In this document: positions 7,647 through 8,606 of the stretch, one piece after another
Layout: each line of letters opens with the position of its first letter
Numbering within the stretch: the first letter of the stretch is position 1
DNA from: Alistipes sp. UBA943
GTDB taxonomy: Bacteria; Bacteroidota; Bacteroidia; Bacteroidales; Rikenellaceae
Assembly: GCA_002293345.1 (NCBI GenBank)
Contig: DBDB01000090.1
Coordinates: forward strand, 4,719-13,324
Length of the DNA: 8,606 bases
Direction of reading: 5' to 3'
Notes under the pieces: model-generated
Seen by the model: the letters and a program-made list of their open reading frames with translations, nothing else
What the model was told of the DNA's origin: nothing
The model's database searches: none
Translations under genes and position numbers: made by a program

Positions 7647-7664
7647 TTATTTTACCTATCTTTG
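7635..7664 (+). promoter_or_regulatory. Bacteroidota promoter for rpmB-rpmG-DUF4295
   Basis: TTG at 7635-7637 and TATCTTTG at 7657-7664 are separated by exactly 19 bp, matching the Bacteroidota consensus TTG-N19-TAnnTTTG. Transcription should begin around 7670, giving a 5' UTR of about 20 bases before the rpmB ATG at 7692. The -33 element lies inside the last codons of the calcium ATPase gene (stop 7644-7646). No terminator separates the two units, so read-through from the mre operon is also possible. Confidence 0.8.
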
Positions 7665-7683
7665 TCACCCTGTATACTAAAAC

Positions 7684-7695
7684 ATGAAGGTATGA
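7684..7695 (+). other. Three-codon mini-ORF (Met-Lys-Val-stop) overlapping the rpmB start
   Basis: ATG AAG GTA TGA at 7684-7695 overlaps the rpmB ATG (7692) in an ATGA arrangement. The mini-peptide MKV repeats the first three residues of bL28, and ATGAAGGT/ATGAAAGTT looks like a short tandem duplication. It may couple or tune translation of rpmB, or it may be chance. Nothing else supports it as a gene. Confidence 0.3.
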
Positions 7696-7925
7696 AAGTT
7701 TGTGAAATCACCGGTAAGACTGCCATGACGGGAAACAACGTCTCGCACTCGCACCACAAAACCAAACGCAAGTTCAGCCCCAACCTGAAGAGCAAGCGGT
7801 TTTGGTCCGAAGAGGAAAACCGTTGGGTCACCCTCAAAGTGACGGCCAATGGAATCAAAACAATCAACAAAAAGGGTTTGGCCGTAGCGTTGCGCGAAGC
7901 CGTGGCCCCGAAAAAAGTCTATTAA
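7692..7925 (+). CDS. rpmB: 50S ribosomal protein L28 (bL28)
   Basis: bL28 is a structural protein of the large ribosomal subunit. The 77-residue basic product begins MKVCEITGKTAMTGNNVSHS, the conserved bL28 opening, followed by HHKTKRKFSPNLKSKRFW (21-38) and a lysine-rich C-terminus (APKKVY). The start was chosen at ATG 7692 because it opens directly with the conserved KVCEITGK. In-frame sequence upstream to 7662 overlaps the promoter and is not family-like. It is the first gene of a three-gene unit, and rpmG follows after 3 bp. Confidence 0.96.
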   Translation: MKVCEITGKTAMTGNNVSHSHHKTKRKFSPNLKSKRFWSEEENRWVTLKVTANGIKTINKKGLAVALREAVAPKKVY

Positions 7926-7928
7926 CAG

Positions 7929-8111
7929 ATGGCAAAAAAAGGAAACCGCGTGCAGGTGATTCTCGAGTGCACGGAACAAAAGGAGAGCGGTGTTCCGGGA
8001 ATGTCCCGCTACATCACCACCAAGAACAAAAAGAACACACCCGATCGTCTGGAGCGTCGCAAGTACAACCCGTTTATGAAGAAGGTGACCGTTCATCGTG
8101 AAATTAAGTAA
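7929..8111 (+). CDS. rpmG: 50S ribosomal protein L33 (bL33), zinc-free form
   Basis: bL33 is a small protein of the large subunit, near the E site. The 60-residue product reads MAKKGNRVQVILECTEQK and later SGVPGMSRYITTKNKKNTPDRLERRKYNP (20-48), which is the bL33 pattern. Only one cysteine (C14) is present, so the two CxxC zinc-binding pairs of the C+ form are absent. This is the zinc-independent type. It sits 3 bp after rpmB and 11 bp before the DUF4295 gene. Confidence 0.96.
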   Translation: MAKKGNRVQVILECTEQKESGVPGMSRYITTKNKKNTPDRLERRKYNPFMKKVTVHREIK

Positions 8112-8122
8112 TCCGCAAAACC

Positions 8123-8281
8123 ATGGCAAAGAAAGTAGTCGCTACATTGAAAACCGGTGCCGGTAAGCAGTTCACCAAAGTGATCAAGATGGTGAAGTCC
8201 GACAAAACGGGTGCCTATTCGTTCAAAGAAGGGGTCGTGATGAATGACCAGATCAAAGAGTTCTTTGACGGTAAAAAATAG
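8123..8281 (+). CDS. DUF4295 family small basic protein, probable ribosomal protein bL38
   Basis: The 52-residue lysine-rich protein starts MAKKVVATLKTGAGKQFTKV and continues with KSDKTGAYSFKEGVV (25-39) and a short acidic/basic end (QIKEFFDGKK). This is the Bacteroidota-specific DUF4295 family, which regularly follows rpmB and rpmG. As I recall, the Flavobacterium johnsoniae ribosome structure placed a member of this family in the large subunit and named it bL38. I could not verify this here. The composition and operon position fit a ribosomal role. ATG 8123 is the only sensible start, 11 bp after the rpmG stop. In many relatives ftsY follows next, but here it does not. Confidence 0.88.
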   Translation: MAKKVVATLKTGAGKQFTKVIKMVKSDKTGAYSFKEGVVMNDQIKEFFDGKK

Positions 8282-8291
8282 GTTTTTGTGT

Positions 8292-8398
8292 TTTTATAGG
8301 GTATCTTCGACACTTTGTTCGTTGTTTGCTCGGTTACGTACGCTAAGTACGCGCCCTCGCCCCCAACTTCGCAAAGTTCCAAATCTATCCCTCTAAAA
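8292..8398. repeat. Structured ~107-bp element in the 3' region of the ribosomal operon
   Basis: No convincing coding frame is present. The ends form an imperfect inverted repeat (TTTTA-t-AGGG at 8292-8301 against CCCT-c-TAAAA at 8389-8398). Nested inside are ACTTTG (8312-8317) with CAAAGT (8372-8377), and a central hairpin CGTAC-GCTAA-GTACG (8337-8351). AACTT-CGCA-AAGTT (8365-8378) is an alternative local hairpin. The nested symmetry suggests a MITE-like or REP-like dispersed element, or a structured 3' UTR. Whether it is repeated elsewhere cannot be seen from one window. Confidence 0.4.
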
Positions 8399-8411
8399 TT
8401 CACAAAAATGT

Positions 8412-8432
8412 TATTAAGTCATCGACTTAATA
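8412..8432. other. Perfect 9-bp AT-rich inverted repeat abutting the terminator
   Basis: TATTAAGTC (8412-8420) and GACTTAATA (8424-8432) are perfect reverse complements around a three-base ATC loop. The terminator stem begins at the very next base (8433). As RNA it would be a weaker hairpin stacked in front of the terminator. As DNA it could be a dimer-binding palindrome. Confidence 0.5.
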
Positions 8433-8465
8433 CAAAAGGCAGCTTCGGCTGCCTTTTGTGTTTTT
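8433..8465 (+). terminator. Intrinsic terminator with cUUCGg tetraloop
   Basis: CAAAAGGCAGC (8433-8443) and GCTGCCTTTTG (8448-8458) form a perfect 11-bp stem closed by the very stable C-TTCG-G loop, followed by a T-rich run to 8465. It would end the rpmB-rpmG-DUF4295 transcript about 150 bp after the last stop codon. The A-rich 5' arm gives T-rich sequence on the other strand, so it may also stop the converging minus-strand gene. Confidence 0.9.
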
Positions 8466-8496
8466 GGGGCGGGGATCTCCTCCCTCTTTTCCGCGT

Positions 8497-8543
8497 CCCC
8501 CCTTATCAAGGAGCCCCCGCCTGAGGCGGGGGTTGGGGGTGGG
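8497..8543. repeat. GC-rich palindromic element, possible dispersed repeat
   Basis: The stretch joins a C-run, CCTT-ATC-AAGG (8501-8511), the perfect inverted repeat CCCCCGCC-TGA-GGCGGGGG (8514-8532), and a G-rich tail (8533-8543). Polypyrimidine blocks around a CTTATCAAGG core and C-rich arms remind me of dispersed intergenic elements in Bacteroidota genomes, though this is recollection only. It overlaps the 3' end of the converging minus-strand frame and appears to provide its last codons and stop. Confidence 0.4.
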
Positions 8544-8604
8544 TCATATCTAAAGCCGCCGCCCACTGGGCGCTCGCGGCGTCGAACTCCTTGTCCCGCC
8601 CTAC
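8506..8604 (-). CDS. C-terminal end of an unidentified converging gene (partial)
   Basis: This minus-strand frame enters from the right edge and stops at a TGA (8508-8506). It reads VGRDKEFDAASAQWAAALDM, then THPQPPPQAGAP and stop. The first ~20 codons have GC-rich third positions like the neighbouring genes and an alanine-rich, helix-like composition, while the last ~12 residues are proline-rich and coincide with the GC-rich palindromic element. The other two minus frames are worse: one has an immediate stop, and the other runs through the terminator hairpin. I do not recognise the protein. Convergent orientation with a shared terminator fits. Confidence 0.4.
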   Translation of the reverse strand, partial: VGRDKEFDAASAQWAAALDMTHPQPPPQAGAP

Positions 8605-8606
8605 AT

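Noticed and set aside
8315..8524. Plus-strand open frame of 69 codons after the ribosomal operon
   Set aside because: It runs through the structured element, the palindrome and the terminator hairpin and has no start context or recognisable protein pattern.

Overview
The window looks like chromosomal DNA from a Bacteroidota bacterium, most likely a high-GC member of the Bacteroidales (Alistipes/Rikenellaceae-like). That placement is inferred from three things: Bacteroidota-type promoter boxes (TAnnTTTG, one with a TTG 19 bp upstream), the gene trio rpmB-rpmG-DUF4295, and GC-rich third codon positions. No rRNA or marker comparison was possible.

Layout. (1) Positions 1-306, minus strand: the C-terminal part of a surface-protein-like domain (FISUMP / 'major paralogous domain' type) that runs off the left edge and has no convincing start, so it is probably a remnant or silent fragment. 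(2) Positions 293-396: an AT-rich spacer with two near-identical palindromic sites and a promoter-like box very close to mreC. (3) Positions 397-5058, plus strand: the elongasome genes mreC, mreD, mrdA (PBP2) and rodA, with gaps or overlaps of only a few bases. mreB is not in the window and does not sit directly upstream of mreC. (4) Positions 5055-7646: a PMCA-type calcium P-type ATPase whose ATG overlaps the rodA stop, so it is the last gene of the same apparent operon. (5) Positions 7635-8281: a separate ribosomal-protein operon, rpmB-rpmG-DUF4295, with its own promoter whose -33 element lies inside the end of the ATPase gene. (6) Positions 8282-8606: a structured, possibly repetitive element, an AT-rich hairpin directly followed by a strong UUCG-loop terminator, a GC-rich palindromic element, and the last ~33 codons of an unidentified converging minus-strand gene.

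Function. MreC/MreD scaffold the lateral wall synthesis machine, RodA polymerises glycan from lipid II, and PBP2 cross-links it. The four genes form one translationally coupled unit. The calcium pump appended to it has no established role in this complex. The ribosomal trio is an independent housekeeping unit.

Most of the window is well-known housekeeping biology and I see no clear case for a wholly new system. The points most worth a second look are the start-less surface-domain fragment where mreB would often be, the paired palindromes before mreC, the possibly leaderless mreC start, the coupled calcium pump, the enlarged RodA, the mini-ORF overlapping rpmB, and the repeat-like elements at the right end, one of which appears to supply the tail and stop codon of the converging gene.
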